The notes under the pieces: model-generated
What the model was told of the DNA's origin: nothing
The model's input: only the letters and a program-made list of their open reading frames with translations
Database searches by the model: none
Shown here: in pieces, positions 25,116 to 33,114 of the stretch
Layout of the letters: each line of letters begins with the position of its first letter
Position numbering within the stretch: the stretch's first letter is position 1
Source: Candidatus Gastranaerophilales bacterium
GTDB taxonomy: Bacteria; Cyanobacteriota; Vampirovibrionia; Gastranaerophilales; Gastranaerophilaceae
Length of the DNA: 47,953 nucleotides
Direction: 5' to 3'
Assembly: GCA_947594025.1 (NCBI GenBank)
Contig: CANQDZ010000007.1
Location: 1 to 47,953, forward strand
Made by a program: the position numbers and the translations under genes

Positions 25116-26431
25116 TTTTTGCCTTTTTTTTGTTTTCTGTACCAATAATATATCGCTCTTGCGAGTCTTCTCGGAGAATGGCGAACAAGACCTTCATTAT
25201 TATCTTCAATAAGTTTGTGAGAAACAACCTGTATGCCCATATCCTTTATTGCGGATAAATCTAAATCAATAGGCAGTGAATCTTTTTCTTCGTATTTTTT
25301 TGCTAATTTTTCAGGCATTGAATTGTTAACCAAAACCGCATCAACAAATCTGTCACTTGTGGCACCGTTCATTTTTGCATGTTTTAATATTGCATTTATG
25401 TGGTCTGAGGCACTATAGTTATCTGTTTCTCCGGGTTGAGTCATAATATTGCATGCATAAATTTTCTTTGCTTTTGACTTATCGATAGCGCGGGTAATAT
25501 CTTCTATGAGAAGATTGGGGATGACCGATGTATATAAGCTTCCGGGACCTAAAATAATTAAATCCGCATCCTCTATTGCCTTAACTGCTTCGATATTTGC
25601 AGTACAATTTTTAGGTTCACAAGTAAGAGTTACAATTTTTTTCATAGCTTCCGGGATTTTGCTTTCCCCTTTTACGATTGAGCCGTCTTCCATGATTGCA
25701 ACAAGCCTCATATCGTCTGCGGTTGAAGGCAATACTCTTCCTCTTATTAAAAGAACTTTAGATGATTCTTTAATCGCTGTCACCATATCTCCGCAAATGG
25801 CACTCATAGCCGTAATGAACAGGTTTCCAAAGCTATGACCTTCAAGCCCTTCACCCGTTTTAAAACGATACTTAAACAATTTTGTAACTATATCATCATC
25901 ATCCGCAAGGGCAGCAATACATTGTCTTACGTCACCGGGAGGGATTATACCCATTTCTTCTCTTAATTTGCCCGATGAACCGCCGTCATCGCCAACTGTT
26001 ACAACTGCCGTAATGTTATTTGTTATATTCTTAATCCCTTTAAGCATGGTTGATAAACCTGTTCCGCCGCCGATTGCAACGATTTTTGGACCATGATTTA
26101 ACTTCATTCTTCTATAAATTACTTCTCTGACCTCATTTTGACCCCTCTGGTCTTTTACATCCATCATAGAAAAGTTTGTTTTCTGCCAGCCGCTCAAAAA
26201 AAACATTGCACCCAGTATAATTAGTGCCACACCCACTATTTCGGGTGGAACAAAATGAACGATTTTTTTAACTATATCTAAAAGAAAATATATAGGCTCA
26301 AGTTTAAACAAAAAGGTTAAGCCTATTGCCGCCAAAACAGCGCCCGTGATTGTAAGTGCAAACCAGCGTTTTATTCTGAGCCCGGGCAAAAGCCAAATTG
26401 CGTCTTTTTTAACCTTATCAAATATTTTCAT
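25112..26431 (-). CDS. yvcK: YvcK/CofD-like protein with N-terminal membrane hairpin
   Basis: 439 residues. The C-terminal 330 residues match YvcK, a UDP-sugar-binding regulator that links carbon metabolism and cell-wall synthesis: KIVAIGGGTGLSTMLKGIK, TVGDDGGSSGKLREE, PPGDVRQCIAAL, FGNLFITAM and GPGSLYTSVIPNL. The first 85 residues add two membrane helices (about 22-42 and 62-82), an arrangement also found in cyanobacterial-type members, placing the domain at the inner face of the membrane. Start ATG follows GAGGA and lies one base from the end of the upstream gene. Part of the same operon as panB and panC. Confidence 0.92.
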   Translation of the reverse strand: MKIFDKVKKDAIWLLPGLRIKRWFALTITGAVLAAIGLTFLFKLEPIYFLLDIVKKIVHFVPPEIVGVALIILGAMFFLSGWQKTNFSMMDVKDQRGQNEVREVIYRRMKLNHGPKIVAIGGGTGLSTMLKGIKNITNNITAVVTVGDDGGSSGKLREEMGIIPPGDVRQCIAALADDDDIVTKLFKYRFKTGEGLEGHSFGNLFITAMSAICGDMVTAIKESSKVLLIRGRVLPSTADDMRLVAIMEDGSIVKGESKIPEAMKKIVTLTCEPKNCTANIEAVKAIEDADLIILGPGSLYTSVIPNLLIEDITRAIDKSKAKKIYACNIMTQPGETDNYSASDHINAILKHAKMNGATSDRFVDAVLVNNSMPEKLAKKYEEKDSLPIDLDLSAIKDMGIQVVSHKLIEDNNEGLVRHSPRRLARAIYYWYRKQKKGKK

Positions 26432-26432
26432 G

Positions 26433-27035
26433 TTAAAAATCCTCAGAAACCCTATTGTATGTTATCGGGGTAGGTTTTAGAACATCGCAAGCTCTTTTTA
26501 GATTTTCAATATCTTCAAAGTGTATTGTTTCAGGAGTTGTATTTGCCTCTCTTATTTCTCTTATTGATGTATTTTTACCAAAATCTACTTCCAGCGCGCA
26601 TTTAGAATACAGTTCATCTTCTAAATATTTTTTTATTTCTTCATTTTTAATTATAATATTGAGCCAAGGGTTAAATTGCTGCACAGCTTTTGCAACAATT
26701 TTGGCAAAATCTTTATCTGAATTTAATTTATCGTAATATTTACCGTTTAACCTGATATTTTCAATTTTTAATCCGTACGTGTTTAAAAATCCTGCAACTG
26801 CGGATATTTGATATAAAATATCCGCTGAAATTTTGTCTTCATCTTTTTCTTTATTATCTCCGTCAATCAAAACACCAATTGATATTTCATGTCGGACTGC
26901 ATAATTTGCGAATTTTAAAATATCAATCGGGTTACCGTTATGCAAACCCGCGCTGATATTGGCAGAGCTGACATAAGGAAGCATTTCATATGCATCTTTA
27001 TTTTCAGGTGTTATATTACAATTAAAATCAAACAC
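26433..27035 (-). CDS. Short, divergent LamB/YcsF (PxpA-like) protein
   Basis: 200 residues against about 250 for 5-oxoprolinase subunit A (PxpA, LamB/YcsF). The opening is recognisable: FDFNCNI for the usual DLNCDLGE, then LPYVSSANISAGLHNGNP for PYVTSANIACGFHAGDP, and a helix before GVLIDGD where PxpA has GAHPGYPD. The first conserved Asp and the first His are kept, but the second motif His is lost and the C-terminal part is shortened. It could be a non-catalytic or altered-function homologue; PxpB and PxpC are not nearby. Start is GTG with AGAGGAAG upstream. Lies in the dus-yvcK-panBC operon. Confidence 0.6.
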   Translation of the reverse strand: MFDFNCNITPENKDAYEMLPYVSSANISAGLHNGNPIDILKFANYAVRHEISIGVLIDGDNKEKDEDKISADILYQISAVAGFLNTYGLKIENIRLNGKYYDKLNSDKDFAKIVAKAVQQFNPWLNIIIKNEEIKKYLEDELYSKCALEVDFGKNTSIREIREANTTPETIHFEDIENLKRACDVLKPTPITYNRVSEDF

Positions 27036-27061
27036 TTTATCTTCCTCTTTTATTATGTAAA

Positions 27062-27322
27062 TTATATAACAAAGTCTTTTACTATTTCAATCTTTTTTGC
27101 TCGCGGAAGTTTTTTTATTCTTGCTTCCTCTCTCATCGCCTCAGATTTTGTTTCATAGGCTTTTTTGTAGACTATTTTAACGGGCTTATTTGCGTTTGTA
27201 TATTTAGCACCGCCCTTTTTTAAGCCTTCTTTGTGTTGTTCAAATCTTTTTTCTACATCCTTTGCAATCCCGCAATAGAGTGTATCGCGTTCAGTTTGCA
27301 GAAGATAAACATAATATGTCAT
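27062..27322 (-). CDS. GIY-YIG domain protein (UPF0213/YhbQ type)
   Basis: 86 residues comprising just a GIY-YIG nuclease fold: TYYVYLLQTERDTLYCGIAKDVEKRFEQHKEG, in which YVYLL and YCGIAKD hold the two strand motifs with the Arg of the following helix (KRF), and a C-terminal EARIKKL block with the conserved Glu. Small stand-alone members have weak or unknown nuclease activity. The ATG lies 32 bases inside the end of dus, and the first residues are part of the fold, so the overlap is real. Translation is probably coupled to dus. Confidence 0.85.
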   Translation of the reverse strand: MTYYVYLLQTERDTLYCGIAKDVEKRFEQHKEGLKKGGAKYTNANKPVKIVYKKAYETKSEAMREEARIKKLPRAKKIEIVKDFVI

Positions 27323-28262
27323 CTAAAATTCCTACAATTTTATCGTAATTATCGCATACAACAAGAACCTGTCTGTATTTTGCGGCATTTTTAACGGAAG
27401 AAATGTAATAATTATAAAACTTTCTCATAAATTTTATGCCGTTTTGCGCCCCTCTTAATTCGACTTCAAGTTCAAGATGTTTTTTTAGCATTTCAATTTT
27501 TTCGGTCAAATCGGGTTCGTTCTCCTTAATGCCGTGATTTAGGTAATTCTCAATTCTTCCGGGAAGTGAAAAATCGCCAATTATACCCCTGCCTATTGCG
27601 ATGCCTGCGGCACCTGTTATATTTATACAATTTATGGCGTCATCAAGAGTTTTAATGTCGCCGTTTGCAAAATACGGTATGCTTATTTCCCCTTTTAATT
27701 CGCCGATTTTTTTCCAGTCTGCATGTCCTAAATACATGTCTGACCTGTATCTTCCATGGATTGTGATAAAGTCTGCACCCGCTTCTTCCATTTTTTTTGC
27801 AAAATCAACAAAGTTATCAATGCTTCTTGACCAGCCAAGCCTGAATTTTGCGCTCACCGGGACATTTACTGCATTTTTCACTTCGTTCACTATTTCTTGT
27901 GCAAGTTCCGGAGTCTTCATCATGGCGGAACCGTCACCGCTTTTTACAACTTTATTTACGGGACAGCCAAAGTTTAAATCAATAACGCTTGCCTTATCTT
28001 CGAGAAGTTTTGCACACTTTGCAATCATTTTTGGTTTATGACCTACAAGTTGAAAAGAAAGAGGATATTCACTATTATTGTATTTTAAAATTGCCCCTTT
28101 TGGATTGGGACAAGTATTTAGGGCTTCTGCTGAGAGCATTTCCGTGGATAAGAGACACTTTGAGCCATATTCTCTTATAAGTCCTCTGTAAACACAGTCT
28201 GAAACGCCTGCAAGAGGCGCCTGAATAACTTTTATATCTTTAACTTTAATTTTCTTGTCCAT
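27291..28262 (-). CDS. dusB: tRNA-dihydrouridine synthase
   Basis: 323 residues of the Dus family, FMN enzymes that reduce uridine to dihydrouridine in tRNA D-loops. Seen: IQAPLAGVSDCVYR, the catalytic FGCPVNKVVKSGDGSAM with its Cys, PVSAKFRLGW, ITIHGRYRSDMYLGHADW, PYFANGDI and the FMN phosphate loop GIAIGRGIIGD. The DusB subgroup is my best assignment from motif wording. Its ATG overlaps the end of the TPR gene by 17 bases, so it is the second gene of the operon. A C-terminal helical domain of normal size is present. Confidence 0.92.
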   Translation of the reverse strand: MDKKIKVKDIKVIQAPLAGVSDCVYRGLIREYGSKCLLSTEMLSAEALNTCPNPKGAILKYNNSEYPLSFQLVGHKPKMIAKCAKLLEDKASVIDLNFGCPVNKVVKSGDGSAMMKTPELAQEIVNEVKNAVNVPVSAKFRLGWSRSIDNFVDFAKKMEEAGADFITIHGRYRSDMYLGHADWKKIGELKGEISIPYFANGDIKTLDDAINCINITGAAGIAIGRGIIGDFSLPGRIENYLNHGIKENEPDLTEKIEMLKKHLELEVELRGAQNGIKFMRKFYNYYISSVKNAAKYRQVLVVCDNYDKIVGILDDILCLSSAN

Positions 28263-30402
28263 TACTGTTCAGATATTCTTTTAATTCCTGCGTTCTTGCC
28301 GCTGCATACTTTCCATACTCGTCGTTTAAGGTGCCTTCTTCTTTTTTGAGCTCAAGATATCTGTCATAACAGTTTACGGCATCTTTATATCTTTCCTGTT
28401 CGTCAAGTGCTAATCCTAAAGAATAGTATCCCATTGTGAATTTCGGGTCGTAATTTACCACTCTTTGGAATTGTACAAGGGCTTCAGGTTTTTTGTTTTG
28501 TTCTTGATAAATAAGCCCTTTATAATAATATGCATACGCATTTTTGCTATCTTGTTTTGTTACTTCATCAAGGAGCAAAATTGCATTGTGATAATCTTTT
28601 GCTTCGTATGCCTTTATTGCATCGTTTAATTTTTGGGTTGTTTTTGATTGTTTAAGATAGGTAATGGCATTTTTTACATCTTGATTGTTCGGGTCAAGCT
28701 GCAATATACTGTTAAAATATTTTTCGGCTTCATCGCTTCTGCCCAATTCTAAATTTGCATTTGCAGCCATATAAAGCATATCTTTGTTATTGGGCTCTTT
28801 GCTCAAAAATTTGTTTGCGTACTCAAGAGATTTTTGGTAGTCTTGAAGCTCGAAATAACAAGAAGAAATTGAACTTATAACCTCAGGTGTTTGATAAGGA
28901 ATTTTTAAAAATACATTAAGTGCTTCTTTATATTTTTTATTGTTCCAATATGAAAGAGCGTCATTATACATATTTGCGGAAGCTTCTTTATCAACCTCGG
29001 ATTTTAATTCCGTCAAAGCCTTATTATTTGGTACATTTTGAAGTCCGATTGCAATTATATTATTGTACTCGGCTTGATTTTTTTGTTCTAAATAAATTTG
29101 CGCCAGATTTATGTAGCTTTCCGCACTTTTAGGATTTATTGCAAGAGCTCTTTTGTAATACTGAATGGCTCTGTTTATTTCATGACCTTTATGCAATTGA
29201 TAAGCGCAGTCATATTGGGCATTAAAATCCTCAGGTCTTGTGTTTGCAACAGTTTCATAATAGCTGTAAAGCTGCTCGCCCGTAAATTTGTTTCTTGCAA
29301 TATCATCCACCGCCTCTTTTGCAACTTTGTTATTCGGATCTATTGACAAAACGACGGAATAATCTTTAAAGGCATTTTGGTAATTGTTTAATTTTTCCCA
29401 TGCAACACCTCTGTATAATAATAAATTTACATCCTTTGGCTTTTTGCTTAACATATTATCATATATATTAACTGCCTCTTGATAATTATTTTCAGACACA
29501 TAAACTGAGGCTAAATTCATATTTGCCGTTTCATCATTAGGGTCTATCGCCATTGCTTTTATGTACTGATTTTTTGCCTGAGCATTATCACCTTTTTTCT
29601 GCAAAACGGTACCCAAGTTTATAAGCGCACTCGCATCTTTTGGATTTTCAATGGTTCTTGAAAGCCAAAGTTCTTCCAGCCTGTTCAGAAGTTCGACATT
29701 ATTTTCACCAAGCTTAAGAGCCGCATTATATTCATCATTTGAGGCGTCAAGGTTCCCTATATCTTCAAGCAGCACGGCATATTTAAAGTGCAGAAGTGCA
29801 TTTTTGGGCTCTTGTTTAATTGCCGCTCTGTATGAATTTATGGCATCCAATTCATCATTTAAAGTTTTATATATATCCGCCATGTTTTCATAAGCTTTAG
29901 TTGAATATGTTTTGTCATGTGTAAGCTGAGCGTATTCATAAGCTGATGCCGCAAGCTCGCCTTGAGTTCTTAATATCCTTGCTTTTTCAAATCTTTGAGC
30001 GGGAGTTAATGAGTTTTTTTCAATTTCTTTTAAACTGTTTTGAACAGAATTTATTGTTGCCGCTTCTTTTGCGCTGATATTTTCACTATTCCAATATTTT
30101 AGATAAAAAAGAGCGTTTTTGAGGTCTACTGCAGCTTTTCCCGTTTGATTTTGCTGATTTGTATAATATTGTGCTCTTGCAAGGTAAGCGGTTACGAGTG
30201 CGTTTTTAACAACGTTATCGTATGGCTTTACTCTTAAAACTTTTCTGAATTCTTGAATTGCGGAGGAATATTTATTTGCTTTAAATAAAGTGACAGCATT
30301 ATTATAATAGTCTTGATATTTATTTTCATTATAAGAATCAGCCGTGCAATATAACGATGTAAACAGTAGAATAAAACATGCTGTTGCTATTTTATTTTTC
30401 AT
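28246..30402 (-). CDS. Exported TPR-repeat protein
   Basis: 718 residues. A signal peptide (KNKIATACFILLFTSLYCTA, cleavage near residue 21) is followed by more than ten tetratricopeptide repeats of about 34 residues with the usual W/Y-L-G-A-F-A-P pattern, e.g. AINSYRAAIKQEPKNALLHFKYAVLLEDIGN, and a break of poorer repeats near residues 370-480. The final repeats are again regular. Such proteins scaffold envelope complexes; the partner is unknown. Strong ribosome binding site GAGGGGG before the ATG. It opens an operon with dus, GIY-YIG, the PxpA-like gene, yvcK, panB, panC and 22509. Confidence 0.88.
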   Translation of the reverse strand: MKNKIATACFILLFTSLYCTADSYNENKYQDYYNNAVTLFKANKYSSAIQEFRKVLRVKPYDNVVKNALVTAYLARAQYYTNQQNQTGKAAVDLKNALFYLKYWNSENISAKEAATINSVQNSLKEIEKNSLTPAQRFEKARILRTQGELAASAYEYAQLTHDKTYSTKAYENMADIYKTLNDELDAINSYRAAIKQEPKNALLHFKYAVLLEDIGNLDASNDEYNAALKLGENNVELLNRLEELWLSRTIENPKDASALINLGTVLQKKGDNAQAKNQYIKAMAIDPNDETANMNLASVYVSENNYQEAVNIYDNMLSKKPKDVNLLLYRGVAWEKLNNYQNAFKDYSVVLSIDPNNKVAKEAVDDIARNKFTGEQLYSYYETVANTRPEDFNAQYDCAYQLHKGHEINRAIQYYKRALAINPKSAESYINLAQIYLEQKNQAEYNNIIAIGLQNVPNNKALTELKSEVDKEASANMYNDALSYWNNKKYKEALNVFLKIPYQTPEVISSISSCYFELQDYQKSLEYANKFLSKEPNNKDMLYMAANANLELGRSDEAEKYFNSILQLDPNNQDVKNAITYLKQSKTTQKLNDAIKAYEAKDYHNAILLLDEVTKQDSKNAYAYYYKGLIYQEQNKKPEALVQFQRVVNYDPKFTMGYYSLGLALDEQERYKDAVNCYDRYLELKKEEGTLNDEYGKYAAARTQELKEYLNSNGQEN

Positions 30403-30676
30403 TTTACCCCCTCAGTCTGATAACCTAATTTTACAACAGGCAAAATTTTTTGCATATAGTAACGTGCGTAATACCTAATGTTACTTGATTTTTTTATTAA
30501 AATGTAAAGTTTTGTAACAGTATATACAAAATATGAATATCGTATATACTTTTTGTTTTTATTATATTGTAAGTAAAAAATATATTAATAAATGTAACAA
30601 AAAATTTAAAAAAACAGAACTTTCCAAAAAAATAACCGTAAAACATGTAAAGTAATTAAGAAAAAGGAGACTTATC
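30403..30676. other. Divergent intergenic region between the TPR operon and the coiled-coil protein
   Basis: 274 bp, AT-rich. ATGTAAAGT occurs at 30502-30510 and again, extended to ATGTAAAGTAAT, at 30645-30656. The same 12-mer is present on the minus strand at 12499-12488, upstream of the unknown gene at 11742-12401. Two related GTATATAC-like strings lie near 30519 and 30541. A TAAAAT facing the TPR gene lies near 30431. No small gene or hairpin terminator was seen. Confidence 0.35.
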
Positions 30677-31315
30677 ATGGGAATGTGTGCAAGTCAAGCA
30701 AGATTATTAACTCTAACATCACTCAAAAGTGATTGCGAATTGCAAGCACAAAAAATTAATAATGACCGTGAAGCACTTGCAAGAACCCAAGAGAAGCTCA
30801 TGACTAAATATACCGATAAAATTAACAACAAAAAGTTAACGGTCAGAGTGACAAATAATGATGGTGTTGTAAATTATGATAATTTAACTGCGGAAAATCT
30901 TTTTAAGGCAGGTTACACAGTCGTAATTGACGGTAAAGAGTATAAGAAAGCCGACGCGCTTGACAGTAAATACAAAAAAAGTACTGTAGGCGAAGTAAAT
31001 AACGCTCTTCAAGCAGGCATAATAAATGGCGATATTATCTTGAAGAAGAAAAATAGCGCAACAGGAATAATGGAAGAAGTATCATATTCTGCAGAATCAG
31101 CAATTGTAGAAGATTATTACGATGCGGATGATGCAGCGGCAAAAGCTGAATATGACGCTGAAATGAGCAAAACTCAACGTAAAGATAAATCCTTAGAATT
31201 ACAATTGGAACAAATTGAAACAAAACATAAAGCATTAGAAACGGAAATAGCATCAATTCAAAAAGTTATCACTAGCAATATTGAAAATACCTACAATACG
31301 TTCAGCAAACAATAA
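30677..31315 (+). CDS. Unknown coiled-coil protein, MGMCASQAR family
   Basis: 212 residues. The N-terminus GMCASQARLLTLTSLKSDCELQAQKIN is an amphipathic helix with no signal peptide; it recalls, loosely, the N-terminal helices of flagellar axial proteins. The middle (about 45-130) is a beta-rich domain that includes TVRVTNNDGVVNYDNLTAENLFKAGY. The C-terminal 65 residues form a charged coiled coil ending NIENTYNTFSKQ. Not recognised from a named family; I think similar proteins are common in this lineage, but cannot test that. Excellent ribosome binding site AAAGGAG. Monocistronic: it meets hisF tail-to-tail with 13 bases between. Confidence 0.7.
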   Translation: MGMCASQARLLTLTSLKSDCELQAQKINNDREALARTQEKLMTKYTDKINNKKLTVRVTNNDGVVNYDNLTAENLFKAGYTVVIDGKEYKKADALDSKYKKSTVGEVNNALQAGIINGDIILKKKNSATGIMEEVSYSAESAIVEDYYDADDAAAKAEYDAEMSKTQRKDKSLELQLEQIETKHKALETEIASIQKVITSNIENTYNTFSKQ

Positions 31316-31328
31316 AAACTAGCTGATA

Positions 31329-32084
31329 TCACCTTGTTGGAATAGAATTGCTCCTTAAATCAGACTTTAAGGATGTTATAGAGAGAGATTGAAAATGAAA
31401 GATAGATGCGGCAAGAGCTGCATCTACTTTCGTATGTTTAAATAAATCTATAAAATGTTTTGAATAAGGACCCGCTCCTCCCGATGCAATAACGGGAATT
31501 GAAATGTTGTCTGCAAGAAGTTTGTTCATCTCGATATCAAAACCTTGCTTTGTGCCGTCAGCATCCATTGATGTCAGAAGAATTTCGCCTGCTTTCATAT
31601 TTTCGACTTCGCGCGCCCAATCTAAAAGTTTTAATCCCGTGTTCTTTTTGCCTGCATTTATATGGACATAATATTCTCCGTCAATTTTTTTGGCATCAAT
31701 TGCGACAACTATACACTGCGAACCAAAATATCTCACACAATCTTTTATAAGGCTTGGATTTAAAACTGCCTGAGAATTTATTGAAACTTTATCCGCCCCC
31801 GCATTTAAAATATCTTTTATGTCATCAATTGTTTTAATTCCGCCGCCTACGGTAAAAGGAATAAAAATCTCTTTGGATATTCTTTCAACAAGTTCAACGG
31901 TTGTTTTTCTTTTTTGATTTGTTGCCGTTATATCAAGAAAAACAAGCTCATCTATTCCTTCTTCCGAATATCTTTTTGCAAGCGCAACCGGGTCTCCCGC
32001 ATCAATCAGATTTTCAAAATTAACGCCCTTTACCGTTTTGCCGTCTTTAATATCAAGGCACGCTATAATTCTTTTTGCAAGCAT
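31329..32084 (-). CDS. hisF: Imidazole glycerol phosphate synthase cyclase subunit
   Basis: 251 residues, TIM barrel. With HisH it makes imidazole glycerol phosphate and AICAR, joining histidine and purine synthesis. Seen: AKRIIACLDIKDGKTVKG with catalytic Asp11, VVAIDAKK with Asp130, FTVGGGIKTIDDI, and the phosphate-binding VIASGGAG and AALAASIFHF blocks. All expected features are intact. No other his gene is nearby; instead it follows a GGDEF protein gene by a one-base stop/start overlap (TAATG), so its translation is probably coupled to that gene. Confidence 0.96.
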   Translation of the reverse strand: MLAKRIIACLDIKDGKTVKGVNFENLIDAGDPVALAKRYSEEGIDELVFLDITATNQKRKTTVELVERISKEIFIPFTVGGGIKTIDDIKDILNAGADKVSINSQAVLNPSLIKDCVRYFGSQCIVVAIDAKKIDGEYYVHINAGKKNTGLKLLDWAREVENMKAGEILLTSMDADGTKQGFDIEMNKLLADNISIPVIASGGAGPYSKHFIDLFKHTKVDAALAASIFHFQSLSITSLKSDLRSNSIPTR

Positions 32085-32959
32085 TAGTATTCCAAGTTCA
32101 TTTTAGAGAATTGCACTACTTGGTTCTTACCTTTTTGTTTTGCGGTATATAGCGCGTGTTCTGCGTATCTTATAATTGTATTTGCGTCCTCGTCTACATT
32201 TTCAAGGAACGGATATTCTGCAATACCCCCTGAAATTGTGATTGGGTGTCTTTCTTCTTCATTTGCGGGAATGAATTCCATTTTTTCAATGTCTTTTCTA
32301 AAACGTTCCGCAAAAATAAATGCCTGTTCTTCTGATGTGTTTGGAAGAATTAAGATAAATTCTTCATCGCCATATCTTGTAAGTACATCTTCTTTTCTGA
32401 TAAAGCCTTGAAGCATTTGAGCAACTTTTTTAAGTAATACGTCGCCCCATTCATAGCCGTACATATCATTTACCGTTTTAAAGTAATCTATATCAAACAA
32501 TAAGCATGATACACATCCGCCATAACGTCTGGTACGTGAAATTTCAGCATCAAGACGATGTTGAAGATATTTTCTGTTATATAAACCCGTAAGCTCGTCT
32601 GTGATAGCAATTTTTTTAATGCCGACTTTGTATTTAATTATTTTGGACAATGATTTGACTCTGGCATTTAATTCAACTTTATTTGCGGGCTTCTTAATGA
32701 AGTCATAAGCTTCTGCCCTGACTGTTAAATCTTCAGGGATTTCATCCGCACATATAAGAACGCTTGTTTCAAATTTAGTTACTTGGCAGATTTCTTTTAC
32801 CTTATCCATATCCATATCAAGAACAATGGCATAAGGGTTAACCTCCATATAGTTCTTTACGTTTTCTTGAGGAAAAACTCTTACATCAAAGTCTTCACCT
32901 AAATCTAAAAGATTTGATATATTATTTTCAGTATCTTTTGCATATACAATTATATTCAT
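32084..32959 (-). CDS. Receiver-like plus GGDEF protein with altered signature
   Basis: 291 residues from the ATG at 32959 (AAAGGA just upstream; the longer frame to 32986 lacks a site). The N-terminal 115 residues resemble a response-regulator receiver: a short strand opening, AIVLDMDMDKV with a candidate phospho-acceptor Asp, and DFIKKPAN with the Lys-Pro pair. Residues about 125-290 are a GGDEF domain: ITDELTGLYNRKYL, FDIDYFKTVND, and GDEEF at 197-201 in place of GG[D/E]EF. The inhibitory-site motif RKED (188-191) lies exactly five residues before. It would make or sense c-di-GMP; the altered Gly puts activity in doubt. Couples to hisF. Confidence 0.85.
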   Translation of the reverse strand: MNIIVYAKDTENNISNLLDLGEDFDVRVFPQENVKNYMEVNPYAIVLDMDMDKVKEICQVTKFETSVLICADEIPEDLTVRAEAYDFIKKPANKVELNARVKSLSKIIKYKVGIKKIAITDELTGLYNRKYLQHRLDAEISRTRRYGGCVSCLLFDIDYFKTVNDMYGYEWGDVLLKKVAQMLQGFIRKEDVLTRYGDEEFILILPNTSEEQAFIFAERFRKDIEKMEFIPANEEERHPITISGGIAEYPFLENVDEDANTIIRYAEHALYTAKQKGKNQVVQFSKMNLEY

Positions 32960-33002
32960 AGTATTCCTTTCTGCGCCATGTTGCATTTAGATTACGGAAT
33001 TA

Positions 33003-33011
33003 AGTATATCA
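33003..33011 (-). promoter_or_regulatory. Extended -10 promoter of the GGDEF-hisF unit
   Basis: TGATATACT on the minus strand (33011-33003), a good extended -10 (TGnTATACT), 44 bases upstream of the ATG at 32959. No clear -35 at the usual spacing. Confidence 0.4.
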
Positions 33012-33114
33012 TATTTTTTTAAAAAAAGATAACAATATATCCTACAAATGTACCATGTTATGAGCATGAAAATGGTTTAAACTAGTTTTGTAGATTGGAA
33101 TTTCTGAGGATAAA

